From: Phoronis australis
Lineage: Eukaryota > Phoronida > Phoronidae
Assembly: GCA_002633005.1 (NCBI GenBank)
Contig: NMRA01000129.1
Span: 154,133-218,132 of the forward strand
Direction: 5' to 3'
DNA length: 64,000 bases
Of the stretch, positions 51,901 through 60,937 are shown one piece after another (the stretch's first letter is position 1; each line of letters begins with the position of its first letter). Made by a program: the position numbers and the translations under genes. Under the pieces are notes generated by a model that was not told the origin of the DNA, did not search any database, and saw only the letters and a list, made by a program, of their open reading frames with translations.

Positions 51901-54900
51901 TGGTCACAAATGGTGATAATGAAACAGACGACTGTGTTGGCGGTCGGAAATGATTTTAGTGATACAGACGACTGCGCTGGTGGTCGGTAATGACGATAAC
52001 AATAAATGTAACTGCGTTGGCGGACTATTCAAGCTGTTGAGCAGCCGTCTTCTGTCAAAAAATAACTCTAAACCTGCCAGTGCTTTCACCACTTCGAGTG
52101 TGAGTGAAGGAACAAGTTAACCGTGGCCTAAGTGAGTTTATGACAGAAGAAGGTATAGCTCCTTTAATAAAGAAACTCTAGAGTTTTGGGGAACGAAGAA
52201 CTTATGAGAATGAATGATAAGTTGACAACACCGGCTTCATTTTTGTTCAATACTTGTTTGAAACAATTTCAGGGAACCTATTTAAGTAATGCTTATTACC
52301 AATATGACCCTTTCACTGAACTTGCTCAGAAGCATAATTTGTTAGTTTTTAAATTTCCGATCATGTACCAACAACAATGGCCGCCACATTTTAGTAACAC
52401 TAACATCTTAAACCTGAAACTGCATGCCAAGAACGTACACAACATAGAGTTATACTTTACAGAATGTTCCTATTTTGGCAATGCTTTTCGATTGATAAAA
52501 TTCATTATTTGATCTAAACTTGTGAGAACAAATAAAGTAGTATCTTAAATGGAATGGCGATGGGAGGATCGGAAAACAGTATGAAATAGATGACCATGAC
52601 CAGAGGGACAGGGATAATCGTTTTACAAGAGGATTATGCAGTCATAAATAACTATTGATTTTGCATTACTGCTGACCACAATCATTATGTACAGACATCA
52701 TCCGATAAAGAAATAGTTAATCAATCTGTAGATTGGTTTCTGTGCAGTAGATAAATATCTATTGCCTGTTATGTTAAGACAATCAGACTATTTGAATTAT
52801 TTCAAAATGGCCCCTTGACCCCTTGACCACGTGGCTAAACGTCACGGTAAGCCTACTGTTGCTCTTTAATGGTGCTGTGAGGTTCTATACGCCTTATTGA
52901 CTTGTCGGTTTGTTTAGCCAAATACCTACAAAATGGTAAGTTTTAAGTCTATAAAATTTGCTTTTTGACTTTGATACCAATCTGCTGTTAATTGGATCAT
53001 GTGACCATATCTTTTTAGTGAAATTTAGCAAAAAATGAAATGACCTCCATAGCAAAGCAACGCTTATCAATAACATGACCAAACTTTGTTTGATGAAAAT
53101 GTACAAGATGAAGACTCAAAAAAGTTGTGCCACTTTTAAGTTTTTCATAAAAATCCTATTTTATAGCCCCTCGTGCAAAAGTGGAAATTTTTTAATTTTA
53201 AACAATTCTTGACATCGTTTTGGAGATTAATGCAAAAACATGGTGCATTTTGTCGAGGGTATTACGTAACCTTAATAATGGTTTGGACGATGATGGTGTG
53301 ATGAAAATCTCTAAGAATGCGCTTTACAATTAGTAACTCGAACAATGAAAGCAAATGGAAAAACTGAACTCGAATAATCCCATTTTAGAGACGGTAGCCT
53401 CATTTACAGCGCCGCGTTTGTCTTATTTAGACCCGGTAGGCTCATTTACAGCGCAACATTAGCTCTATTTAAAGACGGTAGCCTCATTTACAGTGCCGCG
53501 TTTGTCTTATTTAGACCCTGTAGCCTCATTTACAGCGCCACATTAGCTCCATTTAGAGCCAGTAGCCTCATTTACAGTGTCACGTTAGTCTTATTTAGAG
53601 CCTGTAGCCTCATTTCAGGCGTCACGTTAGTCTTATTTAGAGCTGGTAGCCTCATTTACAGCGCCACATTAGTCTTATTTGTTCATGATCAGGGCTAACA
53701 TAATTGAGGACGGTGAGCTTTCTCGGTAACTGTAAAGAAACTTCGCCGATGGTCAAGGCATTTGACAACCACTGCGTAACGAGTGTAGGAATTAAACAAT
53801 AATTTTGTTCTTTTTCAGCCAAACTGGATGGTGTCAAGACATTCATGTCTCTCCGTCGTGTTCCGCTTCACCTACAAGACCGTGTTATCAAGTGGTTCGA
53901 TTATTTGTGGCTGAGTAACAAAACATCAGAAGAAGACAAGACGCTAAAGCTTCTTCCGGATAAACTAAAGGCAGAAATCGCCATCCACGTCCACCTTGAC
54001 ACTCTCAAAAGGGTAGAGATTTTTCAAAACACTGAGGCGGGATTTCTCTGCGAACTTGTTCTCAAGCTGTGCCCGGTGTTGTTTTCACCTGGAGACTACA
54101 TTTGTAGAAAAGGTAAGTGTCCGGTTTACTTTAGGAGAATCATGTAAATGGGCCTGTTTGGAGGGATTTACATTAGACCAAAAATAACTTAGGTCAAATA
54201 AAACAACCTCGTCCTTAAAGTGCGTTGAAGTGGTACATGTATAAGAAGTGAAAAACAAATTAAATTGCATTATTCAAAGTAGTTCTCTGTCACAAAAACA
54301 GAATTCGAGCTGTTCACCAGGTATTTTCACGGTTTGTTCGTAAAAATTTGAATATCTGTTGACGTCAAAGCATTTTCCCTTTAGTTTCCTATTTCAAAAA
54401 AACGATTTGTCAACTGCTCGTCACTTCCTGGATTAATTTCCCACACGGCAAAGCACGTCTCCTTATTTGGAATGGCAAGACATAAACGTATCACATTTCC
54501 CTTATATTGAAAATGTGACCTTTTACCTTTGACGTTGACAATGGCATTTTGAAGCAGCAGTCCGTCCGCCTTTTTAGCGCCTGCACGCATACATATTATT
54601 AGGGAAAGAGAATTCGAAATTTGTATTGGGATGTTTTTCATTTTGTCTGTGTTTCAAATTTTTTTTTTGACTTTAAACAGAGATTTTAGAAATATTGTCA
54701 CTCCAATCAAATTCGTCTTTTGTCAACGTGTTGATAACGGCCTTTTTGAGGGAACGGTGTCTCAGATTTGTAAAATAGGTCCTAGTTTTTCGGAACGAAG
54801 CCTTCAAAATCAAGAGAACACCCGTTTTGCTCAAAATCCCCGGAATGGTTGACCTATTTCAAAAATCTGAGACACGGTTCCCTTGAAAATGCCGTTCTCA

Positions 54901-57744
54901 ACATGTTGACTGACAAAAGGTCCGCCTCAGAGAAGCGAAAATTCCGGAAAAAGTGGAAAACGAGACAAAAGTCCACTAAAGAGACAGGAACTACCAAAAT
55001 TCGGCGAAAGCAAAATTCATAGCTCTGAATGTGCCCTGTGAATCTTAGTAAAATGTCCACACTATCAAAAATTCGGTGCGCGCATGGCTATGACCAAACC
55101 CATTTACTACAATACGCGTGAAATTACAATGAACACAGTAGACCGCACTGGAAACTACAATGTCGAGTCCGGCTTTTAGACAAAACAGATTCCGTGGTAA
55201 GTTCACTGCTATGTACCGTAGAAACGGCTGTATAGGATTGAGCATTCCTTTATGTGACTCAATCACTGGCGAGTTGTGCGGAACCAAATCGTTTATATTT
55301 CCACAGGTGAAATTGGAAAAGAAATGTACATTGTGAACCGTGGACGACTGCAGGTGGTAGCCGAAGACGGTAAGACCGTATTAGCAACACTCAGGCCGGG
55401 AAGTTACTTTGGCGAGATCAGTATTCTTAATATGGGCAATGCAGGAAACAGACGGACAGCCTCTGTGAGGTCCGTTGGATACTCGGATTTATTCAAGTTA
55501 TCCAAACAAGACTTGTGGGACGTACTAAAGGAATATCCGGCAGCAAGAGTGCGCCTTGAGGCAATCGCTGTGCGTCGACTAGAAAAATACAAAAAGGAAC
55601 CGAATGAAAATGGTAAGTTAAGCAGTGACTAAAAAAACACAACCGACCACGACATCTTGATGTAAATAAAACATATTTTTTCAGACATCAAAACTGTACG
55701 ACTGTATGTAATTTCAAATAAAAGGGAATACCTAGCATGCAAACTACAATTACGAAAATAGAAGGGAAATCGGTAGCGGAGTCGGTGCCTTTTTATAAAG
55801 AATCATGGAATCGGCTGTAATGCAGTCCCCAAAATGTTGCGTTTATGCATCTCCAAAGCGTAAAGTTTGATCACTACATATTCTATAATACCATTACAGC
55901 AAATTTTGTAGTCATTTCGAAGTCTTGCATTACACGTGAGGATGTTTGTCTTCCAGTGTATCTCTTCTCACTACTGTTCCAGTCTTCAAAATACATACTC
56001 TCGTGACGTGTTTCCGTGTATGATTCTAAGTAGACGTATTCTAGACTCCAGTCACTTTGAAACTGCCATCTAAACTGTAACTTTGTGTCTTCGTTACAGC
56101 TCGTATTCCTAAAAGTCCCAGCGCGCCCCTGCTCTCTCGCACGTACTTGACGAGGCAAGAACCATTAAGACAATTAGCTTATTGAACCATTTTAAACCTA
56201 CATGTATAATTTTAAGTCACAAAGCATGTTATTTTCAACTTTTTCAACTTTGCATGGACAAATGCGGATCTTACATCTACCCATATCCTGTCTCCCAATT
56301 CGCGAAAATGGCTTATGCTGTTACGCCTACAATCATACTCACGAACATCCACGGCACAAAAAGCTGAATCATCTGCGCGAACCCTCGGATGATGCGTGGA
56401 CACGACATTCTAGACTGCGAAATAATACAGTGAAGCGGTTCGTGCAAATAATTCAATGCTTGTGCGAATGATTTGCGTTTCTGCGAATGAATTTGTGGTA
56501 CGTGTGCATGGTTTTTGGTCGTACACACGATGTAATTCAACGATTTGTGCAAATGATTCTGTGATTTGTGAGTGCAATTCGAAGCTCACTTTCGTACGTA
56601 TGGTTGTCTGGTCAGCACTTTTGAGTACTCCGCTGCATGTCAATGGTGATTAACACTCTAATATGGCTGTATGTCAGTGCATGCGACGTGCCTCAAGAAA
56701 TCCCTTTTCCTTTTACACATTACCTATAGAACGTGAGATGTTGCACTACACATGTTTTCAACAATATAGCCACATCTTTGTACCGTGAGGGATTTGGTTC
56801 GGAGCAGGTGTTTCTTTTCTCTCTTTTCTTTTCTACTGCGACAGAACAAGGTCTTCGTTTTTGTACCGTTTAGATCTTATCAGTGCTCCTTTGTCTTTGT
56901 AGCGCTACTGACTAGAAGTCAAAGCACTCCCGGGTTAGTAGAGTCGTCTGGTAAGTCACCCGTAGTGGTAGCCTCGCCAGCGCATACCGTACCCTACGTC
57001 AAATCTCACAACAGACGCAGTAACAGCGTTAGCGGACCTCTAACACACGAGCCAGAGTCGCTCGAGGATGACGTCTTTGTGACGACTGTCGTCTCCAGCA
57101 GTGAAGCGAACGGTACCAGTAACGACGTTCCATGTCACCTGGCGCCAATTACAGACACAGGTTGTGAAATCAGTAATAATTTATTACGCTCGAAGTCCCT
57201 TGAGATAAAACACTTGCCGTTTACAGTCGCGTCGGGAGAACCGCCGTCCATAATGATGACACCGAGTGAGTTAGACTCGACGACTCAGGTTGTGCTTCCT
57301 CCAACACCCTTGACAGGGGACTCGCCCCCCTCGCCGTTCCACATCACTCCACATTACCAACTGGCTTCACCAGGGGCGCGCTCACTGACACCCAATTATT
57401 TGATACCTGTCTCAACTATTGGTATGGCACATCATTCCTTATCGTATGGTGCACTTAACAATTTAAACCCTAACATACCAGCTGAAGGATCACCGGCGGA
57501 CCCTTCCCAAGAAATCTTGTTGCAAGAATTAAAGCGATTGCGGGAACGGGTCGCTACCCTAGAGACTGAAAATGCCGGTATGAGCGTTAAGCTGAATCAG
57601 CAGCAATGGGAGGTGGAATCAAGACTTGCCGAAATTGAAATGCAAATCTGTGGTAGCGATAGTGTCGGGAGCGTGGGAAGTCAGCTTAGCAGCGGTACAT
57701 CCGACGATAAAAATCTCAAGGAGAACAAGGAAAGTGTGTTATGA
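35588..57744 (+). CDS. Cyclic nucleotide-gated cation channel subunit (CNG family), four coding exons
   Basis: Joined exons 35588-36971, 53819-54112, 55307-55612 and 56903-57744 give about 941 residues. All three junctions are GT-AG and phase 1, and each join restores conserved CNG sequence ([24 protein letters not shown]). Domain order: cytosolic N-terminus about 1-205, S1-S6 about 213-457, C-linker about 458-545, cyclic-nucleotide-binding domain about 546-656, long Ser/Pro-rich tail, and a coiled coil about 865-911. CNG channels are plasma-membrane tetramers opened by cytosolic cGMP or cAMP that pass Na+ and Ca2+, typically in photo- and chemosensory cells. The filter has TIGE (Glu411), as in alpha-type subunits that can form channels; beta subunits have Gly there. 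I do not assign it to a named vertebrate paralogue, because invertebrates have further CNG classes. The start codon is uncertain. Family confidence is very high; class is inference. Confidence 0.95.
38017..38600 (+). repeat. Polypyrimidine tract (degenerate CCTT/CCTG repeats)
   Basis: Nearly 600 bp of C and T on the plus strand built from CTTCCTGCC and CCTTCCTCC variants. The ORFs it throws up are compositional artefacts. It starts about 1 kb after the exon 1 donor and could affect transcription or splicing. Confidence 0.85.
39343..39535 (+). repeat. Tandem duplication, period 95 bp, two copies
   Basis: GTTGCCGTTTTG...GGAGTGGAGGTG...TTGTTCCTTCGAACAATT...AACCTCTGTATGCT occurs twice, 95 bp apart, with few changes. 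Confidence 0.85.
39754..39888. repeat. Foldback element (CGTCTACTGAACGC family), copy 2
   Basis: GGTTCCGTCGACGCAAGG pairs with CCTTACGTCTACGGAAC, with ACTTCGCGAGATTACG in the centre, as in copy 1. A third partial relative lies at 43080-43165 (GCAAGATTTCGCGAGA). Confidence 0.6.
43382..43524. mobile_element. Small TIR element (CCATGCGCGCACCC family), copy 2
   Basis: Left end CCATGGGCTCACCC, right end GGGTGCGCGCAT; the interior has GACAAAAGGTCCGC. Immediately followed by a family B repeat. Confidence 0.65.
43524..44000 (+). repeat. Dispersed repeat family B, copy 2
   Basis: Directly abuts the GGGTGCGCGCAT terminus of the preceding small TIR element. Shares all blocks of copy 1, ending GCGTTCCATGCCTCTTTAA. 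Confidence 0.75.
44230..44612 (-). mobile_element. 5'-truncated non-LTR retrotransposon (LINE), copy in reverse orientation
   Basis: The minus strand encodes the C-terminal end of a LINE ORF2: [18 protein letters not shown], a C-x-C...H...C finger-like block typical of these proteins, then [11 protein letters not shown] and LTLLLNGS, then a stop. Most of it, including the AT-rich 3' tail, aligns with the copy at 51056-51590. Reverse transcriptase and endonuclease domains are missing. Confidence 0.7.
47506..47951 (-). mobile_element. MITE, CCGGTTGCATGAAACAG family, copy A
   Basis: TIRs of about 50 bp: CTGTGGCCGGTTGCATGAAA and the complement of TTTCATGCAACCGGTCACAG. The interior aligns with copy B only after reverse complementing (GCTTGTGAAAACACTGATTG, TTTGATACAAATCG). 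In CNG intron 1. ORFs over it are spurious. Confidence 0.85.
48330..48703. mobile_element. MITE, GGATACTAAACCC family, copy 3
   Basis: Same orientation as copy 2. The right end AACAGGGTTTAGTATCCC is well preserved; the left end (CATATCAAACCCGC) is eroded. Shared internal blocks: CGAATTACACGACAGCTGT and GACTGCCCACCAAG. It lies in CNG intron 1. Confidence 0.75.
49488..49673 (+). repeat. Tandem duplication, period 93 bp, two copies
   Basis: TAGTG(G/T)ACCGCGCTTA...TTTATTAATGTAATATTTAC AATGAGGGTAG repeats at a 93-bp offset. Confidence 0.85.
50184..50676. mobile_element. Long hairpin / foldback element of 493 bp
   Basis: Two arms of about 220 bp pair along nearly their whole length around a loop of about 18 bases near 50430. 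Examples: GGAGGCGCTGGTAAATGGCT with its complement in 50480-50520, and GAGGACCTAGC at 50223 with GCTAGGTCCTC at 50627. There is no ORF. The transcript of CNG intron 1 would fold here into a long double-stranded RNA. Confidence 0.85.
51056..51590 (+). mobile_element. 5'-truncated non-LTR retrotransposon (LINE), plus orientation
   Basis: Encodes [18 protein letters not shown] in one frame. After a frameshift it continues as [19 protein letters not shown] and [18 protein letters not shown], the usual end of LINE ORF2 proteins. An AT-rich 3' UTR with AATAAA and a short A-run ends at about 51590. The insert interrupts GATAATGATAAAGACGAC sequence, which lies on both sides. The 158-codon ORF here is therefore a retrotransposon remnant. 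Confidence 0.75.
51591..52025 (+). repeat. Minisatellite, about 40-bp units in about 80-bp dimers
   Basis: Repeats of GATAATGATAAAGACGACTG...GGTC(A/G)CGAATGGT alternate with GATTATAGCTATAAAGACTA variants, giving an 80-bp higher period in the middle. One extra unit lies before the LINE at 51025-51050. The units diverge towards 52020. Confidence 0.9.
53391..53681 (+). repeat. Minisatellite, 41-bp unit, seven copies
   Basis: Unit GTAGCCTCATTTACAGCGCC then ACATTAGTCTTATTTAGAGC. The first four units alternate between a GCGTTTGTC type and an ACATTAGCT type. The array ends about 140 bp before the exon 2 acceptor of the CNG gene. Confidence 0.92.
53819..54112 (+). CDS. CNG channel exon 2: C-linker and start of the nucleotide-binding domain
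   Basis: Residues 462-560. The exon is preceded by a pyrimidine-rich acceptor (TTGTTCTTTTTCAG) and ends at AGAAAAG|GTAAGT. It encodes the C-linker, with family-typical [29 protein letters not shown] and LVLKLCPV blocks, and the first beta strands of the binding domain ([11 protein letters not shown]). The C-linker couples nucleotide binding to opening of the S6 gate. The length is 294 bp, a multiple of three with phase 1 on both sides, so skipping would keep the frame. A minisatellite ends about 140 bp upstream. Confidence 0.94.
54282..54610 (+). repeat. Dispersed repeat family B, copy 3 (3'-truncated)
   Basis: Lies in CNG intron 2, same orientation as the gene. Carries TTCTCTGTCACAAAAACAG, AAACGATTTGTCAACTGCTC and ATGGCAAGACATAAACG, and ends before the TTCCGTGCC block. 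Confidence 0.7.
54721..54912. repeat. Foldback element in CNG intron 2
   Basis: GGGAACGGTGTCTCAGATTT and AAATCTGAGACACGGTTCCC are facing arms, extended outward by TTGATAACGGC / GCCGTTCTCAA and GTCAAC / GTTGAC. The arms are about 65 bp. Confidence 0.8.
54913..55088. mobile_element. CCATGCGCGCACCC family, right half only
   Basis: Begins GACAAAAGGTCCGC and ends GGTGCGCGCATGG. The left end appears to be replaced or interrupted by the foldback at 54721-54912. Confidence 0.5.
55307..55612 (+). CDS. CNG channel exon 3: core of the cyclic-nucleotide-binding domain
   Basis: Residues 560-662. The acceptor is TTTATATTTCCACAG and the donor AAAATG|GTAAGT. It carries [10 protein letters not shown], then the phosphate-binding cassette FGEIS (594-598) and the NRRTA motif with Arg609 and Thr610. 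Arg contacts the cyclic phosphate; Thr favours cGMP in vertebrate channels. A gap-free alignment from this Thr puts Tyr654 where CNGA1 has Asp604 in the C-helix, the residue that reads the guanine. The beta4-beta5 loop is slightly shorter than in vertebrate alpha subunits. The exon is symmetric (306 bp, phase 1-1). Confidence 0.94.
55613..56902 (+). other. Intron 3 of the CNG channel gene
   Basis: A phase-1 intron of 1290 bp. Around 56428-56580 it has a degenerate repetition of a GTGCAAATGATT-like motif (four or five variants, 20-60 bp apart). Otherwise it is featureless. Confidence 0.9.
56903..57744 (+). CDS. CNG channel exon 4: C-terminal tail with coiled coil and stop
   Basis: Residues 662-941 with the TGA stop. 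The acceptor is TTTGTCTTTGTAG, and its phase fits exon 3 exactly. The tail is rich in Ser, Pro and Thr with basic-Ser motifs such as RRSNS and RSKS that suit phosphorylation. It then forms a predicted coiled coil (about 865-911, [20 protein letters not shown] onward). Vertebrate CNGA subunits carry a C-terminal leucine zipper in the same place that sets subunit stoichiometry, so a similar role is inferred. Base composition is clearly more coding-like than the flanks. The tail outside the coil matches nothing I recognise. Confidence 0.9.
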
Positions 57745-58130
57745 CAGTAATCTAGTGACGTAGCAACCGCCGATCCATGCATAAAGGGTACAGTTTCCGG
57801 TTGCATGAAACAGTCCCAAATAGGGACTCAACTAAGTTTACTAAATCTGTAGCGTATTTATGAGCTTGTGAAAACACTGATTGTTCTTTCTTATGCTGTT
57901 TGAGAATCATTATTTAGTCAATTTTTGGCTTTGATACAAATCGGAATTAAACTCTGTTGGATTCATAATAGGGACCTTTTCATGCAATGTCCTTTAAAGA
58001 CTGAGTCCCTAATTATTATGACTCAATTAAGGGCTCTGTTTTTAGTTAGATTATTCAAAAATGTCACTCAAAGGGAAGCTTATATTTAAGATAAAATGGT
58101 AGAAAAATACATCATCTTTGAATAAAGAAC
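57745..58130 (+). terminator. Presumed 3' UTR of the CNG gene with polyadenylation signal inside a MITE
   Basis: After the TGA at 57742-57744 only about 50 bp of unique sequence precede a TIR element. The nearest canonical AATAAA is at 58121-58126, inside that element; a CATAAA at about 57780 is a weaker alternative. If the first is used, most of the 3' UTR is transposon-derived. Confidence 0.4.
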
Positions 58131-58204
58131 CAAACAAATACGCAAAAGATTTAGGGAACTTTGGTTAGTTGTGTCTCCATTTGGGACTGTTTCGTGCAAC
58201 CAGG
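57797..58204 (+). mobile_element. MITE, CCGGTTGCATGAAACAG family, copy B
   Basis: Begins CCGGTTGCATGAAACAGTCC and ends GGGACTGTTTCGTGCAACCAG. Starts 53 bp after the CNG stop codon and contains AATAAA at 58121. Opposite orientation to copy A. Confidence 0.85.
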
Positions 58205-60780
58205 CACTGGAGGCCGAGACCCGGTTACTTGACTACTTTTATTTCGCTGCAATGGGGGGATAAAATGCCCTCCATGCTCGTCCATTGACAAGCGTCTGAG
58301 CAGTTTGAGTAAAGTATGGTATGAAGGAACAAGGAAATCTGAGGCTTCACTAGTCAAAGGGACAAGATGAAATTCATGGTTAATTTCTCTATGTCGCTTT
58401 ACTGCCAGACCGGCCACTCAGTACATTAACGGCCCGGCAGCAGAGCAAGACAGCATCCCTGGGAGACACGATTCACGCACGAGGTGCGCGTGCCAGCAGT
58501 GACGAGTCATACATATACTCAGTCATAGCTTTTGTACATTGTGTAATATAATCAATGTAATTAATGAAACGATTTATTCTAATCATCACTTGAATTCATC
58601 CTGCTGTAGCAAATGTCATTTACAAGGACCCTTTGCTTCAAGCGTCAGACTTCTTGAACGTGGTGTGAAAACAATCACTACTCATGTGGCGATAGTCGAC
58701 TTTTGCATACCAAATAAGTGTTGCATGGACGTGTGGTGGTTCCGAGGCTCAATAACACGTAGTTGACGATAAAAGAAAAAATTGATGATCAGATTTGGGA
58801 GAGAACGACACCTAGTGGAATGGAGTTACAAAAAGGTCATGGGCTACTGAAAGCCACTCTGCTTTCACGGTAAAAAATCACACACTTTTGATCAGACTAA
58901 CAAAAACAAAAGCTCATGCATCTTTAAAGACAAACTTTACAAGAAAATCCCAAAACTGTGTTACGAAAAATAGTTCTATTATATACTTTTGATCAGAATA
59001 AAAAATACAAAACTTTAACGATTTTCTGACGGTGCAAATCTCAACAATTCTACTCTCAAAATATTTTATCCTACGCTATTATATTGATGTAGTCATACGC
59101 ACGTGCGTCCACGCGAAGGGGTAGATATTTTCGACAAATTCAGGTAATTTTGACCGTCTTGATCCCATGCTCGTCTATCCTCGAGTAAATACTGTATAGT
59201 GACAGACTCACCAGTCCTCACACAAACTTTGTTGACTTCAAGGCCCGAGATTTATTATCCAAATTATTTTCGACATTTTCTGTACTAATTTAGTGCCAAA
59301 TCTGCGCAGGTGTCTATATGACTGTGTTTTCTAGTATACTATGGTTTACGCAGACCAGTCTCTAAAATAAATTTTCCATCTTGAGATAAATTTTCGGTCC
59401 TGTCGTGTTGTATTTTGGTCCTAACATGATGAATTATAAGTCCTGGCGTGATAAATTCTGGTTTGAGTTTTTTTATTTTTGGTCCTGCACAGATTTTAAT
59501 TCTTGTATCTTGGATTTTTCCGGGTTGACTTTCAATTGGGGATAGAGCTTTCCCATAGGATGGTAGGTAGGGACCAATTCAGAGGGGTGTTTTGCTGTTA
59601 CGTATGTTCTCGGTTGGGTATTTTCTCCCGCGTACTGTCGCCTCAGGTGGGTAGACCTGTTTTGTCCGGGGGTGATTTTTGCTTTATCGTCTAGGGTGGG
59701 TATTTTGATTTTGTGGCACTTGCCCTCTTCGGTTGATATGAATTCAAACAAAAAGAATTTATGATAAATTCAAGTTAACCAAAATTACCCGTTTAGCGGT
59801 GGTGACGACCCAGTAGGATTAAAGGAAAGAAGTGGCAACGGGGGATTAGCGAGTAAAGTGATATTTTTTCGTATAGGTCATCATTTGATATTGCCTCGAG
59901 TAAACATTTCTCCAATTTCCTAAGGATTTGTTGGTCTGCACTTGAATGTGCGGAGGCACTTCCTATCCATTATCTACATGTAGGAGACAGCCCCCCGGTA
60001 TTAAATTGGCACATGTTGTTTTCGTTGAAGGTATATTTGGGGCATCGGCATTTAAAGTCTCACTTCCATGTCAATATTTCAATTCTATATAGTAAATAAA
60101 TCACTCACTGCAGGAAAATAATTGTTATTCGTTGTAGACATCAGAGACGTTATCTACAGTAAAATGTTCAAAAAACAATTGCCCTAACATGTAGTTCTCT
60201 GAACACAATCAACGTTTCTAGAAAGGACCTCTGTGTGCTCTGTTCGAACGTAGTGTTCAATCGCCTTCTGCTGTTTTACAAAACCCTTTGCTGTCTCGAG
60301 TTGTCACACAATTAGCACTTAAAAATGTGTGAAATGACTTGTTGTTCCAACTGGCCATGGTCAAATATAACATCCTGGAATGAACTTCCAAACAGCAAAT
60401 CTTACTGTCTTGTTTACGTTAACCAATGAATGAGAGCCCATAGTCATCAACGTTTTCAAGTTTGAGAACTGAACGTAAAATGTATCGTCAACAGTAAAGT
60501 ACACGTACCATTATAACTTGACGTTTCGATGAATTACTCCATCTTCAGTAATGTCACATGACATTTCAATGTTGTACATTTCTGTGAATTGATCCACGCT
60601 TGTTGACAAAATAAGTGATAGAGGTCTGAAACGTAATTCTTAATTACTTTTCATTTGTTCCTTAAACAGCTTTTCAGTTGCTGGTGTTGGTGCCATCTAA
60701 GTAGACTTCTATTTGAAAATTAGTCAAATAAGTAAAATGTTTTTTTGAACACTTTGTCTTCCGTTGATTTTCGCCAGTTT
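58205..60780. other. Non-coding stretch downstream of the CNG gene
   Basis: Two minus-strand open frames (58209-58417 and 59473-59751) have peptide-like composition but no recognised family, start or splice pattern. 59345-59485 repeats a TTTTGGTCCTG-type motif four times. TACATGTA occurs at 59976. Nothing else. Confidence 0.35.
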
Positions 60781-60937
60781 TACTCCACTTGAAAACGTTA
60801 TGGTGATGAACAAAAGCCACGGAGATTTTGGCCCACTCCATTTGAAAACGTTATCGTAATGAACAAAAGCCACGGACACATTTCCCCAGTCTCACTCTGA
60901 CTATTTGAAAATGTTATCGTAATGAACAAAAAGCACG
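60781..60937 (+). repeat. Tandem triplication, about 55-60 bp unit
   Basis: TTGAAAACGTTATCGTAATG AACAAAAGCCACGGA occurs three times with small changes, separated by CC- and T-rich spacers. Confidence 0.85.

Larger units (their letters stand above)
36972..53818 (+). other. Intron 1 of the CNG channel gene (16.8 kb)
   Basis: A phase-1 GT-AG intron between the end of S6 and the C-linker. No nested gene with convincing coding signal was seen on either strand. It holds a polypyrimidine tract, two LINE 3' fragments, minisatellites, several TIR elements and a long hairpin, all listed separately. The stretches 37.0-38.0, 40.1-43.0, 44.7-47.5 and 52.1-53.4 kb contain nothing I can name. Confidence 0.9.
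54113..55306 (+). other. Intron 2 of the CNG channel gene
   Basis: A phase-1 intron of 1194 bp. It is almost filled by repeats: a copy of the 18.7-kb dispersed family (54282-54610), a foldback (54721-54912), and a piece ending in the GGTGCGCGCATGG terminus near 55086. Confidence 0.92.

Noticed and set aside
53391-53681. CRISPR-like array
   Set aside because: Units are contiguous and diverging with no unique spacers, and the genome is eukaryotic; it is a minisatellite.
58209-58417. Minus-strand frame with plausible peptide composition
   Set aside because: No ATG at the start, a stop just upstream, no clear splice pair, and it runs into the MITE TIR; no family resemblance.
59473-59751. 92-codon minus-strand frame
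   Set aside because: No ATG at its start, no family match, and it overlaps a low-complexity motif repeat.
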